The notes beneath the pieces were generated by a model that did no database searches, was not told where the DNA came from, and saw only the letters and a program-made list of their open reading frames with translations. A program made the position numbers and the translations under genes. A DNA stretch of 64,000 bases from Isoetes taiwanensis (taxonomy: Eukaryota; Streptophyta; Lycopodiopsida; Isoetales; Isoetaceae). How positions within the stretch are numbered: the stretch's first letter is position 1; every line of letters begins with the position of its first letter. Below, piece by piece: positions 48,265 to 60,655 of this stretch. Location: assembly GCA_021234155.1 (NCBI GenBank), contig JAJEKV010000015.1:4222902-4286901 (forward strand), given 5' to 3'.

Positions 48265-49139
48265 AAACATAATGATGATAAGTAGGCATTGGTCAATGCA
48301 AATGCCGATATTCTAATTAAAGAGCAACCAGGAACAAACCAGTCATGTCCCTTCAGGCATTCCTCTCAGCAAAGATATTTACCACAGAAGAGGGCGTTTA
48401 CAGTCTTGGAAAGGTTGAGGAACGTGGAAGCGCGCTCCAGCGGTGTGAGAGCTTTGGTAGAATCAGTGGTACAATTGTTGAGAACTAGGGTCGCCATAGC
48501 CAGGACGGTGCCGCCATAGCCAGGGCGCTGATGCTGCCATAGCTCGGCGCTCAGTGAGTCAGGCTGCACAAGCGGGAAGGGGAGGATGCGAGAGAGGAAC
48601 AGTTTCAAGAAAAAATTTATGGCATAACTTCCAACGCTACCCTGGCCATGCTGGAATTTCCAATTTTTTTTCTTCACCGTAGATCAAATCTAACGGCTAT
48701 GAGGCTCTCCACGTGCACAATAATCCCAGCTGGCTGCAACGTGGATAGCCTTAAATTGCTCCAAAGTCTCTACCCTCGTTTGTGCAAACATGCGAAAAAT
48801 TGATAAAACAAAATTGTAAAATCGTTAAATAAGATAGACGTCGTGGCAAAATCAGGGGGTGGTAAAAATCAAGAATAATAAAATAAAATAAAAGCGTGTA
48901 CGATCAGCCCGAAGCGTCACGATAATCACGATAATCAAGATAATCAATATACCTAGGAAAATGGTATTAATGAGGGGCTACAGAGAAGGGGAGGATATGG
49001 TATGGGTGTCAGAACAGTGACAGTAGGAGGCTTCTGGCATACACATACGAAAACCCGTAGGACAGGATAAGACAAGACCGGTAATTAAGAAGGGCGAGCG
49101 TAATAGAGGAGCGGGAATGTAGATTCGTTGAACACTTTA
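48265..49139. other. No recognisable gene
   Basis: An open frame on the minus strand (48,366-48,677, 103 aa) has no signature, although it could be a leader exon of the fragment above. The rest is AT-rich. Confidence 0.4.
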
Positions 49140-49524
49140 TAACAAGGGGAAGATGAAGAGGGGAGCTCCGCCCTCAGAATTTCTGGCCGCTCTGGCTTCG
49201 CATTGCGCCGATCAAAGCATCAACATAGTCATCTCGATTTCACCTCTTGCACATGGACAAAGGGAAGAAGATCGTCGAAGAACAGGTAGTCGAAGAACAT
49301 GTCGTCAAGAAGCGTCTAAGGGCTGGCGTCCCGGGCAACCTAACAGTGCCATGGAACCCGAAGTTAGAAGATCTCTGCCCACTGGAGTAAGTACATTGTG
49401 CTCCAGGCTCGTGCTCCTGTGGCATCTTTTTGTGCTTACACAATTAGATGAGACATGTAAATTTTGTATTTTTTATTTGATTAATAAACTTTTTGGCTTT
49501 CGTCCTTCCAAAAAAAAAAAAAAA
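49140..49524 (+). mobile_element. Retroposed 3' end with poly(A)
   Basis: A short readable stretch 'KIVEEQVVEEHVVKKRLRAG' is followed by a 3' UTR-like region with 'ttgattaataaact' and 'cgtccttcc' plus A15 (about 49,510-49,524). The terminus resembles the other L1 3' ends in this window, but a processed pseudogene is also possible. Confidence 0.45.
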
Positions 49525-49589
49525 CAATACATTTTCAAGTTGCACACTCTTCCCTTCAAGGTCAAATAATTCCAACATTTCTACATCTT

Positions 49590-49985
49590 CTATTTCTTGC
49601 AAATCTCCATTTCCAAGCTGCACGCTAAGTTCATCAAGTCATAGTTATTTTTCATTTGTCCTAAGGCATGCAATTCTGAAATTCTTACCTCAGTATATTC
49701 ATTTTGTTCGTCTTCTTCTATTTGGGATTCTCGAGCAAGGTTGACAGATGGATTGCCCCTTGTAGCTCCCCTTCCCCTATTTTCAAAACCTCCTCGATTC
49801 TGTGCACTTCTTTCTTTGCCTCTGCTTCTAGTTCCTTGCCCTTTAGGGCTTGAGCACTTGTTGGCTAAATGACCCTTTCCTTCACAATTGTAGCGGATAA
49901 CTTCCTTAACAAGGTTTGGGCAGCCTGTTTTGAGGTGCCCGAAACTATCAAAATTGTAACATGGTCCAATTCCTCTTTTATTATC
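49590..49985 (-). pseudogene. LTR-retrotransposon gag zinc-knuckle fragment
   Basis: Minus-strand reading 'CYNFDSFGHLKTGCPNLVKE' then 'CYNCEGKGHLANKCSSPKGQ', followed by a Gly/Arg-rich tail 'RGGFENRGRGATRGNPSVNL'. The second unit is an intact CCHC zinc knuckle (CX2CX4HX4C); the first has Phe instead of the second Cys. This is the nucleocapsid part of a Gag protein. The reading stays open for about 120 codons. No protease or RT follows within the window. Confidence 0.75.
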
Positions 49986-52102
49986 CTATTGTTTAAGTTC
50001 GGTTTTTCCGGTTTGGAGAAAACCTTTTTAGATTTTTTTTAAGTCATTTGCCTAAGGTTTTGGGCCTTCTTAGACGCCGGAAAGTTTTCCGATCATCGAA
50101 AAATCGGGAAACTTTTTTTTTTAATGATTTTAGGGTTTCTGGTTTTGCTGATAAAAATTTCTAAACAGGTGCCAGATTGGGCTTGAGTAAACCATGTCGG
50201 CATGCATGCCACGATTCGGACTTGAAAATCACCACAATTAAAGTAGTTAGAACTTAAACAATAGGATAGAAAGAGCTTGAAGATTTTGAAGTCGGAGATT
50301 GCATCTGTCGGAACATGCATGCCACGATTTACTGCATCATGTTTTGGAGCTTGGAAACACCTATGGTTGCCAAAACCTGTGGATTCAGGCTTCTGGGTTG
50401 TAAAGCTTGGTTTAATGGCTCTTGCTGTTGCTGTTGGCATTTCGAAAGCCAGAAAACGGCTACCATGTTAATCTAATGCTTCAAGAAATGTGATGAAGAG
50501 CCTTTGATGCTTATGCTGAGGAGGCTGAATTTGTTATTTATGGCTATTTGTCTGTCTATGATGCAAGCTTTGAAGGGTTTAATGAAATGCATGGCTCATT
50601 CTTTTCTAGATTTCAATCCAAAATGGCATGTTTAGGGTTTTAATTTGCCAAATGTGCTTGATCATTTTGTATGTCTTTCGCTGCTTTGATTTCGTTGGGC
50701 CTATGCTTTACAGGTTTGGGTCTTTGAGAGAACTTTCGAATATGACTGTATATTTGCAACAAACTCAAACTCTAAGAGCCAGTTCTGAGAGAAACCGCCT
50801 GATTCAATTCCACGGGATTCAAGGAGTTCCTTTGCCATTTTTCATCTATGCTCATTAGATTCATGTTTGGTTTAATCTTCTATCATCACAGTTTGGCTGC
50901 ATCATCTAATGATCCAAAGTATTCAGGGATGTTGCAGGTTAGATCCATGTACTGTTCAAATGTTTCTATTCGTATGGTATGCAAGGGTTCAATTCTATGT
51001 CCTCCCTTTCAGGTTTATGTACTTTCACATTCTTCTATCTTGCTATATTCATGTCGACCAGCCAAGATTCTGAGATGGAACTCTTCCATCACATGCCATA
51101 AGTGATGTAAGATGAATAGGGAACTGAAGCATCTTACATCAAATGCATGTACAAATTCAACAATCCAACAACTGGATTCCTTCTGCTTCAACTTATATTG
51201 CAAAGCTAGGTCCCTTTGGTGCACATGGTAAATAATGACAATAGATTTGCTTCTTTTCTAACTGACCGACCTACATCAGCAACATCACATGGGTATTAGA
51301 GTTGAAGGTAATTCATTTTGGTAGAACAAGAAGAAGATAGCCATCGATAAAAAAGTAGCTTTGTGAAGAGTGCGGGGCTGGCATTTGCATGAAGCCGGAT
51401 ACTAGGTTAGTTGTTTCTTATTTGCTAGGCATTCATTATTTGACAAAAGTAGCACTGTGAAGAGTGCGGGGAAATTGGCATTGAGATTGCACAGATATTC
51501 ATTATTTTGCTAGATGTTCTGCACTACAGATCTGCATATAGCGTTGTATCAGAAGAACTTGGCACAAACGTCTTCATGTTTTACATGTTTTGATTCATAT
51601 AAGTCCTAGATACAATAACTCTGAATTTTTTTATATTTTGAATATGCCGTCAGCTTCTTTTGATATTCAGAATCCAGCTTTACATCCTCTTATGATGTAA
51701 AGATACTGATTGATGCCAGCAGGTCATGGGGGACATCTAATAAATTCTACGGCAACTATGAGATTCACATTCAAACATGGCAGAAGCATCGGGCTTATGT
51801 GCTCTTTGGAATGTAATACATGCAAATGTAAGGGTATAAAAGATGTGAAATATATTGTACTTAAATTTCCGTCTTATACTTCCTATGCTGTAATGAAACA
51901 TGTAAACATATCGTATTTTACATAGTTCTGTTTCGTGGATGCTTCTTGAGGTGTATTAATTTAGTCTAATAACTTTAATCATTGTTAAAGAACAAGTGAC
52001 GTTGGTCTGCATTTTCTTCACATAAGCGATTGGTGCCCTTTTGGCAAAGCTTACAGGTTCCACTTCTATTATGTGGCTTCTGAACTTGGACCTGCTTCAC
52101 AG
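49986..52102. other. No recognisable gene
   Basis: No supported gene, although this is where upstream exons of the multicopper oxidase would lie if that gene were whole. I found no cupredoxin motif in it. Two related stretches, 'gtgaagagtgcgggg', occur near 51,364 and 51,459. Confidence 0.5.
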
Positions 52103-52338
52103 GGCCGCCAGTTGCGCCCGGAGTAGATGAGATTGGCTGGAAAGATATAGTGAGGGCAATGCCAAGAAATGTTACTAAAATTTTCATCAGCTTTACTACC
52201 CAGAATGGCTCCCAATACCCTTTTGACCCAACTGTCGGTCCAGGTTATGTTTGGCATTGCCACATCTTGGAGCATGAAGATAATGACATGATGAGGCCCT
52301 TCTTTGTGGTTGAGGAAACCTCCATTTTTACTAGCTAA
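52103..52338 (+). pseudogene. Multicopper oxidase (LPR/CotA-like) terminal exon
   Basis: Begins at a plausible 3' splice site ('cctgcttcacag', AG at 52,101-52,102). It reads 'IGWKDIVRAMPRNVTKIFIS', then 'FDPTVGPGYVWHCHILEHED', then 'NDMMRPFFVVEE', then a stop. 'HCHxxxHxxxxM' holds copper ligands of the type 1 and type 2/3 sites with axial Met. The 'GWKD.VR..P..VT.I' and 'GYV(W/Y)HCHILEHEDN.MMRP' phrases fit the bacterial CotA/plant LPR1 branch (ferroxidases, cell wall, phosphate-starvation root response) rather than plant laccases. No upstream cupredoxin domains are visible in the preceding 2 kb, so it is either the last exon of a gene with very long introns or an orphan fragment. The oxidase call is firm; LPR identity is likely. 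Confidence 0.75.
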
Positions 52339-52466
52339 ATAGAGCTATCCCATAGCGACTACTGAACCACGTATAATTATTATCATTTAGCTGCTGCAAG
52401 TAGTCTAATGGTTACTAGAGTACGGGCTTTATACATTTTCAAACTTAAGAGTAATACATTTTGCAT

Positions 52467-52833
52467 GAGACACCGGCATAAATGGGTAGAAGCGACTACT
52501 CATAAACGTCTAGACAGTTTTCGTCCAGTTGGTTAAGGGCATGTCGGTTAGGAACGTTATATTTGGTATCAGAGCAGGGCTCGAGTTCGAGTCTCCATGG
52601 GGGCAAGTATGACCCGGAATACCGTTGGACGGTAGGTCATGACTTGGTTTGTGATGCTCGAGGACGAGCATAATCTAGTAGGAGAGATTGTAACGGACCC
52701 ATGGGAGATCGCTCGAGTGGATCTTGGTGTTGTGTTCCCGAGACACCGGCATAAATGGGTAGAAGCGACTACTCATAAACGTCTAGACAGTTTTGCCCAG
52801 TTGGTTAAGGGCATGTCGGTTAGGAACGTTACA
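52467..52833 (+). mobile_element. TRIM-like miniature LTR element
   Basis: The downstream LTR (52,689-52,833) begins TGTAACGGAC and ends GGAACGTTACA, giving inverted TGTAACG/CGTTACA ends. The upstream LTR (52,467-52,561) is its 3' two-thirds, truncated at its 5' side. Immediately inside it lies TGGTATCAGAGC (52,564-52,575), complementary to the 3' end of initiator tRNA-Met, a primer-binding site. A purine tract 'aggagagat' abuts the second LTR. The internal part is only about 127 bases and non-coding. Confidence 0.8.
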
Positions 52834-52927
52834 TTTTGTTTGTTTTTTTCCTGCTTATATTTGCCAGCATATAAAACCTCATCATCATCATCTTGGCCCA
52901 TCTTATCTCGCTCAAACTCAGTTCTCC

Positions 52928-53110
52928 CCCTTTTTTTATTTTTTTTGGAAGGACTTGAGCATTTATTATCCGGAGAAGGTTACAAAGTACAATGGGGACT
53001 AAAAACTCAGTGGAGAGAATGTCCACCAGAGCAAATCCACCCCACTCAAATACAACATCTAAACAATATGAGGAGCAAGCAAAATCTCATGAGTAAGTTT
53101 GTATCTAAAG
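52928..53110 (-). mobile_element. L1-type LINE 3' end (minus strand)
   Basis: A T-rich run then 'ggaaggacttgagcatttat' reads on the minus strand as 'ataaatgctcaagtccttcc' plus poly(A), the same style of terminus as the other L1 tails. The body is not identifiable. Confidence 0.45.
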
Positions 53111-54534
53111 ATAATGTTCTCAAATATGGCTCTTGACCTCTTTAGCAATTGATGAGCACCTGAATGCTTTGACAATTTGTTGTTGGGCATCAAGAAGGAC
53201 CTGTGCATCTGAACAAGCAAGACCTTTGAATATGAGAAGATTCCTTCTTTTTCAAATGGACCAAATGATCGATGTAGCATGGTTACTTTCGGGCTGGAGC
53301 GGGGCAAAGCGACATCCCAAAAAGCGGGCCGGGCAGGGAACACTTTTGGAATGGGAACATCCAACTTTGGAAAAAATAAATTCTGAAATCAGATTTGGCA
53401 TTCCCATGGGCTAATTAATCTATTGAACTAGTCTTCAAGTTTAAAATGTCAAAGGGTGATGTATAATAATGGCCAAATGGAAATAAGACTCTACCGTGTT
53501 ACATTTTATTATAAATATATGAAAAAACATCAGATAATTTGTGTTTTATGACAAATGTTTCTTCGAAATTAAATCATCATCATAAAGAGCACTTTTACTG
53601 TTATAGCAAATGCTTATATGGCATGACAGCTTTAAAACATACTAAAAATAAAGTAGCATTGCTTATATAAAGCATCAACAAAAAATATTTTTATAGTTTT
53701 CAAATAGTAATTTCATGACAATGCTATTAAAAGTAGTAGTATTAACTAATCAGTTATAGCTGCAGCAATAAGCACATCATCAGTATCACCATTACCTTCT
53801 TCAACATCACTTTCTTCGTCCTTACAATGTTCGACATCATTGTCATTGTCATTGTCATTGCCATTGTTGTCATCATCTTCACATGCTCACATGCCTTGTT
53901 ACCTGCTGCTGGAGTCTGAAGTATGGATTGTTGCAAGGGCCGGGCTGCTGTTGCTCCTCCTGGCCGACCGGGCATGGACGAATCGAGCTAGAGAGATGGT
54001 CGTGTCTTTGCCAGATAGAAACAGAAAGAGAAGAGTCTGCCTTATTGCGAATCAGAAAGGAGCCAAAAAAAAATCGAGACTTCCAAAAATAACAGGGAAA
54101 ATAAAAAAAAAAATCTGAAAAAAAGGGGCAAAAAATATTTGATAGTTAGAAACAATGTTCCCAACTTACCGGAACATTCTCGGAATGTCGTTCTGAGTAG
54201 CATGCATTCGGAATGGGAACAAAAGTTCCCAGAACGTGGCATGCCCCGGAACGTGTTCGGAACGGGAACAGTGTTCGGAACGCCGTTCCCAGTAACCATG
54301 CCATGCAGAAGCCAAACTTTCATTTGAACTAGAACCATTTCCCCCTGCACTTGATACTCCTGCATTCAAGTAACACTAGGGCATTTTATAGTATTTGCAT
54401 CAACCAAATACCACATATTCTCAAACTCCAATACTTGTCTAATGCTTTGCTTTCAAATTTGGAAGCCATTTTCACCCTTAAACACTTCAATGGAATTCAA
54501 CAAATTAACACCAAATCTAGTTGATATGTTTTAC
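53111..54534. other. No recognisable gene; simple repeats
   Basis: It contains (ATTGTC)n at about 53,839-53,868 and a stretch rich in 'ggaac'/'gttcc' (54,160-54,300) whose repeated 'cggaac' and 'gttcccag' units could fold back. The open frames are products of these repeats. Confidence 0.5.
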
Positions 54535-54960
54535 AACCTGGGTCTGATACCAGTGATAAATTTCTCTTGTCACTATGATGCTAATATTTCGCTCACAATA
54601 TAGCTTATTACACTAGTATTGATCAACTCTAGTTGCAATACAATGATCCTAGTGATATAGCAAGTGCACTTAGCTTGTAACAATTGAAAGAGTTTAATTA
54701 TTCATTCATAACCATTGATGCTACAGTGCACAAGTTAGGATTGACTATTATCTTATACCAGAGAGGAAGCTCGATCTCTATTACTTAGAGATCACTCCCC
54801 TTCGAAGATGCATTAGCCAAATCAACTATTGCGTGATCTACCAAAGTCGATATGGCCGTTGTGCCAGACCAGCGTTCGAATTTGGTTCCCTCTAAGATCT
54901 AGCCAGAGAGCCTAGGGCACATCGTGTCGTACTATTTAATAAACTTATAATTCTATCTTA
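54535..54960 (-). mobile_element. Possible LTR and primer-binding site (minus strand)
   Basis: 'GGTCTGATACCAG' (about 54,541-54,553) is the reverse complement of a TGGTATCAGACC primer-binding site, followed on the plus strand by TGATAAA, as expected for the inner end of an LTR. No second LTR copy or coding region is seen. Confidence 0.35.
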
Positions 54961-56639
54961 CACCCTTCAATGGTTCTTTAATATCAACAACCATGACTTT
55001 TTTCTAATCATCACAACTAACCTGTATGGGGTTGTATTTTTAGATCTAACAGAAACTCGAGTTGTATCTGGCGAACAAGTTTGGATACGACCAGTCCTTC
55101 CTTTGTTACTTCTAAGAGCCTAATGCAGGATTCACATTAGCCCCTAAATTTGCAGCAACGAGGGAGGTGGGTGTAACTAGCGGTGCAACAACCCTCTAGC
55201 TACAACAGTTCCACTAATAGGTGTACGCGGGGTTGCTTGAAAATATGCAGTGCTGCCCAGGATGTCATGCCCTCGTGCAATGGCTTTTTGTGCATGTGAA
55301 TCTGCTATAATGGTGTTGCCCAGGTTCGAATCCTTAAGTTTTTTATTTTTTACTTGAGGGTTTGTGCATCCAAAAACCCCAGATTATTAATGCCAGGAAT
55401 ATTCTAGGTACCAATGGGGCAGATTTAAGCATAGAATGTAATTGCATTGAATAAGTATTAAGATTTTATGTAAAAAGCTTACGACCGAGCAAACAAGCTG
55501 CATAAATATTGGGCCATTGTCATGTTGGAATCATGAATATATTAATTGCATATTTTGATATATATATATGGCATATTCTATAAACATGTATTTATTCATG
55601 TTTCACGTCGTTCTAGGTCCAGTTGGCTTAAAGCTAAGTCTTATGATGTGGCTTCAAAGCTAATAGCTTTAAATCGCCATCATTTGGCAGTTTTTATATC
55701 CAACAACTCAAAACAAGGACGCTTCCTTCCATAAGCTATGATTTTAGTTCTCATGGCTTAAATCCGCCATGAATGCTAGTTATAAGAATTTGATAAGCAC
55801 TATAGTATCTTGTCATTTAATCCTTTGTACACGGCATAAAATACAAGCTGCGGCTTACACATCACGAATTTTCTGGGCAAACTAGCTTAGCCTAGAATAG
55901 GGTAGCTTTATGGTGTAAAGGTTATGTCTACTATGTCTAGTAATCGCACATAAAACATAAATTATTCTTTTCCAAATCTTTGATTTGATCCAAATTTAAA
56001 TATTTAACCACAATCTTTGGTTCCCCCAAAAAAATAAAAACCACCATTGATTTCTCAAACATTGGAATGCAACAAAGAGCATGGTCCATACGTGGCACCA
56101 TACACCCGAGGAGTATACGCCTTGTTCCAATCCAGGCAAGGGAGAGAGGGAGAAGATTCATTTTGCAAGTCGCGGGTGATTCCTTGCAAGTCTGCGAGGT
56201 CCCTTTGGAATGGATGTGATTTAGTAGACTTCTGACTATAACGGGCAAGATCAAAAAGAATATGAAATCTGAAACATTGAGAATCGGCCGAGGAGAAGAT
56301 TAGGCTTGTGCAATTTTGAAAAATTTGAGATGAAACAAAACCAAGCTTGTGGCTAGTCCCTCGACAATCAATCTTCAAAGCAAAGAAGAAAATGAAATGC
56401 AAAATTGTTCTTTTGTTGTAGCCGCCTTAACAAAAAACTGAACCCTCCTTATCTGCCATAGCCAAATATAAATTCCAAAATAATGCACCGCCATAGCCCT
56501 CTCAAATGAGTCAAATCTGCGGAGTGGAAGAACCATTTGGAGATTGAACATGTAACATATTTCTGATCTGCCAACATTTTATAAAGAAATTTTTGTACCG
56601 GTTGAGCCAAGTATGTTGCTTTGAATTTAAACATTAAAG
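54961..56639. other. No recognisable gene
   Basis: AT-rich. A B-box-like GGTTCGAATCC at 55,323 has no convincing A box. The open frames around 55,937-56,402 overlap on both strands and lack a signature. Confidence 0.5.
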
Positions 56640-58607
56640 CTTTATGACATATTCAACAAAACTTAGGCTTATTTAGGTTTGATTAATAGCATTTCAAGGA
56701 TGCCATTATAAGAATATATGCATTGTTTGATTCTTCTTGTTTGTTATAATATTTATAAATTTTAATTATAAACGGTCATCTTAAAATTAAAACTATAAAG
56801 ACTAAAATTGCTTTTCAAACTCGTTTTCACTTGTATCTATTTACAATTAGACCTTTCAAGAATATAAAATTTCAGTTTTAGTGATTTAACAAATTTAAAA
56901 TTTGGCAATGATAATTTCTAAATGAAACCTTATGGGCGTGATAAGGATTGATTTAAAACTATTATGAAATTTTCACAATTTACAAACTTTTGCACTTTCA
57001 AAAATACTTTAAGAAAAGTTATAGGTTGAGTTTATTATTGATTAATTTTCAATATGTTTTATTTCATCAAAAATGAACTATTCAATAGTTATCATTAAAC
57101 AATAAATGTATTTAATTTCAATCTAAAAGTATCTTCTTTAAATATTAAAAAAAAAAATAACAATTTAATCATACAGAGTCTATCTTATATGAGAATTTAT
57201 TTTTAAATAGATTAAAATAAATATTAGTTTAGAAAACAACCTTATACTTTAATTTCTATCATACTAATTTTCACAGACCTTGAGTACTGATGAAGCAATG
57301 AAAAGGAGTAAGATCACTGGTGAAAATCAAGTGGAATTAAAAGAGGTCGTGATATCACTCCATGACCTCGACCTTTTAGAATAAGGTAAAATATGGAAAA
57401 TCCGGCATCAGATGTATGCATCGATGCAGGTAACATACATTTAGCGTAGGTTGGGCATACACGTGGCGGATTTTTGGTAGATTCTATTTAGAATACATGA
57501 ATCATATGCCCCAGGCGGATGATTGAGTCTTCCCATGCATATATCAGCATCAGCGTTTTCTTTAATTTCTTTTGTGTTTATTTCCTAGAAATTTTATCTC
57601 TGCTCTATTATGAATGATCTGCCAGAAGCATGGTCCAATTATTCAGTTAATGGTGGAAATTTAATCAGATACTCCTCAAAAGCTTCAGTTTAACATGGCT
57701 CCACTAATGCTTGAAGAAAGAAAGGCGCAAACAACACCCATTTATTCCCACTAGATTTTTTCGTTGGAGCATGCTTAGAATGGCATTTTTTTCTTGAAAG
57801 TTTGGGCATCATGACATATTTAACAAAATTTGGACTTATTCAAGTCTAATAAATATACTTCAAGAATCCCATGATAAAATTTTATAAATTTTTAACTCTC
57901 ATTGATTTTAATAATTTGTCTCAATTATCTTTAGATCAAAAGTATAATGGTTACTAAAGTATAAAATTGCTTTCTAAACTAATTTTCCCTTTCATCTATT
58001 TACAATTAAATTTTCATCTAAGAAAAGCTACGTATAATTAAATGTTATTTTTCAAAATACCTAAAAAGAAAATTTTAAATTTGAAATTAATTAAATGATT
58101 ACACTTATGCATTAATAAAACAAGAAATTGAAAAGCTTTTTATTGATGAATTTTCAATATATCTTCAATGATTTATAGTTATAATTAAAACCTTAACTTT
58201 ATCATTTAATTAATTTCAAATTAAAAGTTTTCATAAAGTGTTTTTAAAAGTGGTTAAGCTTGTAAATTGTGAAATTGTCATAGTTTCAAGTCATCCTTAT
58301 CAAACCATCATATTTTTTTTTAGAAATTATCATGATTGTTAAATATAAAAATTTGTTAAATCACTGAAATTAAATTGAAATTTTATATTCTTGAAATGTC
58401 TAATTTTTAGATAAATTCGAGTGAAAGTTTTGAAATCAATTTTATGCTTAGATAATCGTTAGGTTGTAACTTAAGGGTAAACTTATATAATTAAAACTTA
58501 TAAATAATATAACAATGAAGAAGAATTAAACAATACATATATTCTTATAATGGTATTCTTGAAGTGCTATCTATTAAATCGATTAAGTCCAAGTTTTTGT
58601 TGAATAT
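56640..58607. mobile_element. AT-rich foldback element(s) with long inverted repeats
   Basis: The left arm from about 56,643 ('atgacatattcaacaaaac') and the right arm ending about 58,607 are inverted copies several hundred bases long. They share, for example, 'ccattataagaatatatg' and 'tttcaagaatataaaatttc'. A third copy of the outer end, in left-arm orientation, starts near 57,806. The structure could be two elements, one nested or adjacent (57,806-58,607 about 800 bases). It is non-coding, with no clear target duplication. Confidence 0.75.
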
Positions 58608-59515
58608 GTCATCATCCTTTTCTTTGTGTTTTTGGAATTCGGTTGCTTGGTGAAATATCTTGCTATGGGAACTAATGCCCTTGTATACTTTCAGATACAC
58701 TCACTTTCCAGGCAGTAATATTCTCTTCAAGAGAAAGTACCACAATTGCAGACATCTTAACACTAGAGTTGTCCCTTGATAGACCATAAATGGTTCATTT
58801 GTACAGTTCGCTTTAAAATTCATATAAAATCAAGGCATAAAATTCAGTTAAACCCTTTCTACCTATTAATATATGGCAGTCATGTTGCACAAAAAAAATA
58901 GTTAAAAATGCATATACCCCTAAAATTGAAAGTTATGCTTAGGTGAATCAGGGGGGGTCAAGTCCAGTTTGCTTCATGTTTACATAATGTAAAACTGTCT
59001 CAACAAAAGGATTTTTTTGATTTTTTTCATTATAATGGTATTTTTCTACATGAGATAAGGATAAATACACAAAAAACCTTGTTCCAATTCGAAGTCTAGA
59101 AAGGAAGATATAGTCAGTCAAACATGGCAGGGTCAAAATAGTTTTACATCTTACGTGGACCAATAATGGTTCGAAAGAACATTTCAAATAAAATTCTATA
59201 ACTTTTGCATGAAAATGATTTTTTACTTCAAATTTGGTATATAAGTAGTTGACTAATTACCGTTGCATAAAAATATTTGTTGGCTGTAATTTGAAGGTTC
59301 AGCTTTGACATATGAAAAAACAAGTAAAGAAAAAGAGCTAAAGGCACGATCATGATAAATCAATAAAGATTTACGTACCTAAGACCATTCTTTGGTCCCA
59401 CGGGTTTATTTTAAATCAATAACTTCTTTACCTTAGTAGATCTCAATTTGAATTTTAGGATATCGGTATTTCATGAGCTCCCTCTATCCATCTGACTCTG
59501 AGGTTCGGTTTGCTG
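58608..59515. other. No recognisable gene
   Basis: AT-rich. A short stretch near 58,768 ('actagagttgtccctt', 'gaccataaatgg') is an inverted, diverged match to 62,370-62,430. Confidence 0.5.
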
Positions 59516-59516
59516 G

Positions 59517-60655
59517 AAAGCACTATATGCAATGCAAAACAATAGTCATAGGCGGAGTTGTATGATTGGACCCATCGATCACACTGTTCAAAGTCTTAGT
59601 GGAGCTGTCCTTTTATACGGGGTGGAAGTATGGGGCCCAGTAGTATCCCTCGCTACTTGGGGAATGACTTGGGCGGGCGAGAAAGCCTTCTTGATACGAG
59701 CACTAGGGGTGAAGTCCACAGTCCCATATCAAATTCTCTGCGGGAAACAAGATTCTTGCCTCTTGGAGGCGGCCCTTGTCGCCACATTGTCTGACCACGG
59801 AAGGTGGTCAACATGGACGATGCTCGTCTCCCAAAACTAGCTTATATCATGGCAATGGGGCCACAGCGCCTCAAGGCCTGCTTTGGAGGGAAAAAAGGCT
59901 CAATGGATGGCTAGATGGAATGTGCGAGAACGCGAGGTGCATACATGTGCAAAGCGAGGCGGGTCGCCATAGCTTGAGGCAATATCTTGGCGGCTTGCTT
60001 CATCGACCAAGCTTTGGGATGCCGGCGCCCTTGAGCGAGGTCAAAGGCGGACACACTACGGCGCCACATAAATCCCACATTGGAGCAGGGCCCACAATGC
60101 TACTGCGCACCCACTTGCCCATGAAAAGGCAGACTCATTGCCTCCATTACGCCGCAGGGGGCACATCATCTTGGAATTGAGGCGGCGGATGGATTGGTGA
60201 GCCACGTCGGGGCCGGGCTCTCATCAATCTTTGCCAAATGGGAGTCGTGAGGATGAATCCCATACCCTTCAAAGGTTGCCCGGCATATGATCAAATGCGG
60301 GCTGGCGCTATCTTGAGTTGGTCGGGCTGGGCGCCGCTACATGTGACGTGAGCCGCGGCATCCGTGCGGATGCTTAGGATCGCTACAACCCGGAGGTCAT
60401 AGACATGCGAGATCAGCTATGTCCTCGAGACGCCTTGCCCGACATGTACATACACATTTATTTCATGATGATGTATACTTATACGGTTTGGCTTGACATT
60501 CTTATGCGCCCGCGGGTTTTCCCTCGAAAACCCTTTGGGGCGGGGTTTTAACCGGACGGTAATAAGTTTCTGCGGCTCCTCCCCGGGTCCCATAGGCCGT
60601 AGATTGGTCTCGGTGGACGATAAAAAACTATTCTATTCTATTCTATTCTATCAAT
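59517..60655 (+). pseudogene. LINE 3' half, copy C
   Basis: Starts abruptly at 'ggaaagcactatatgcaatg', matching copy A from about 6,458, and runs through the C-terminal region: 'RALGVKSTVPYQIL' (59,697 on) and 'KSHIGAGPTML' (about 60,070). It ends in 'ttggtctcggtggacgataa' and (TTCTA)n. Frameshifts break it. It is closely similar to copy A, so probably relatively young. Confidence 0.85.

Noticed and set aside
52564-52575. TGGTATCAGAGC as part of a tRNA gene
   Set aside because: It is the complement of a tRNA-Met 3' end next to an LTR, so a primer-binding site, not a tRNA.
55323-55333. B-box-like GGTTCGAATCC as a tRNA gene or SINE
   Set aside because: No A box or cloverleaf at suitable spacing.
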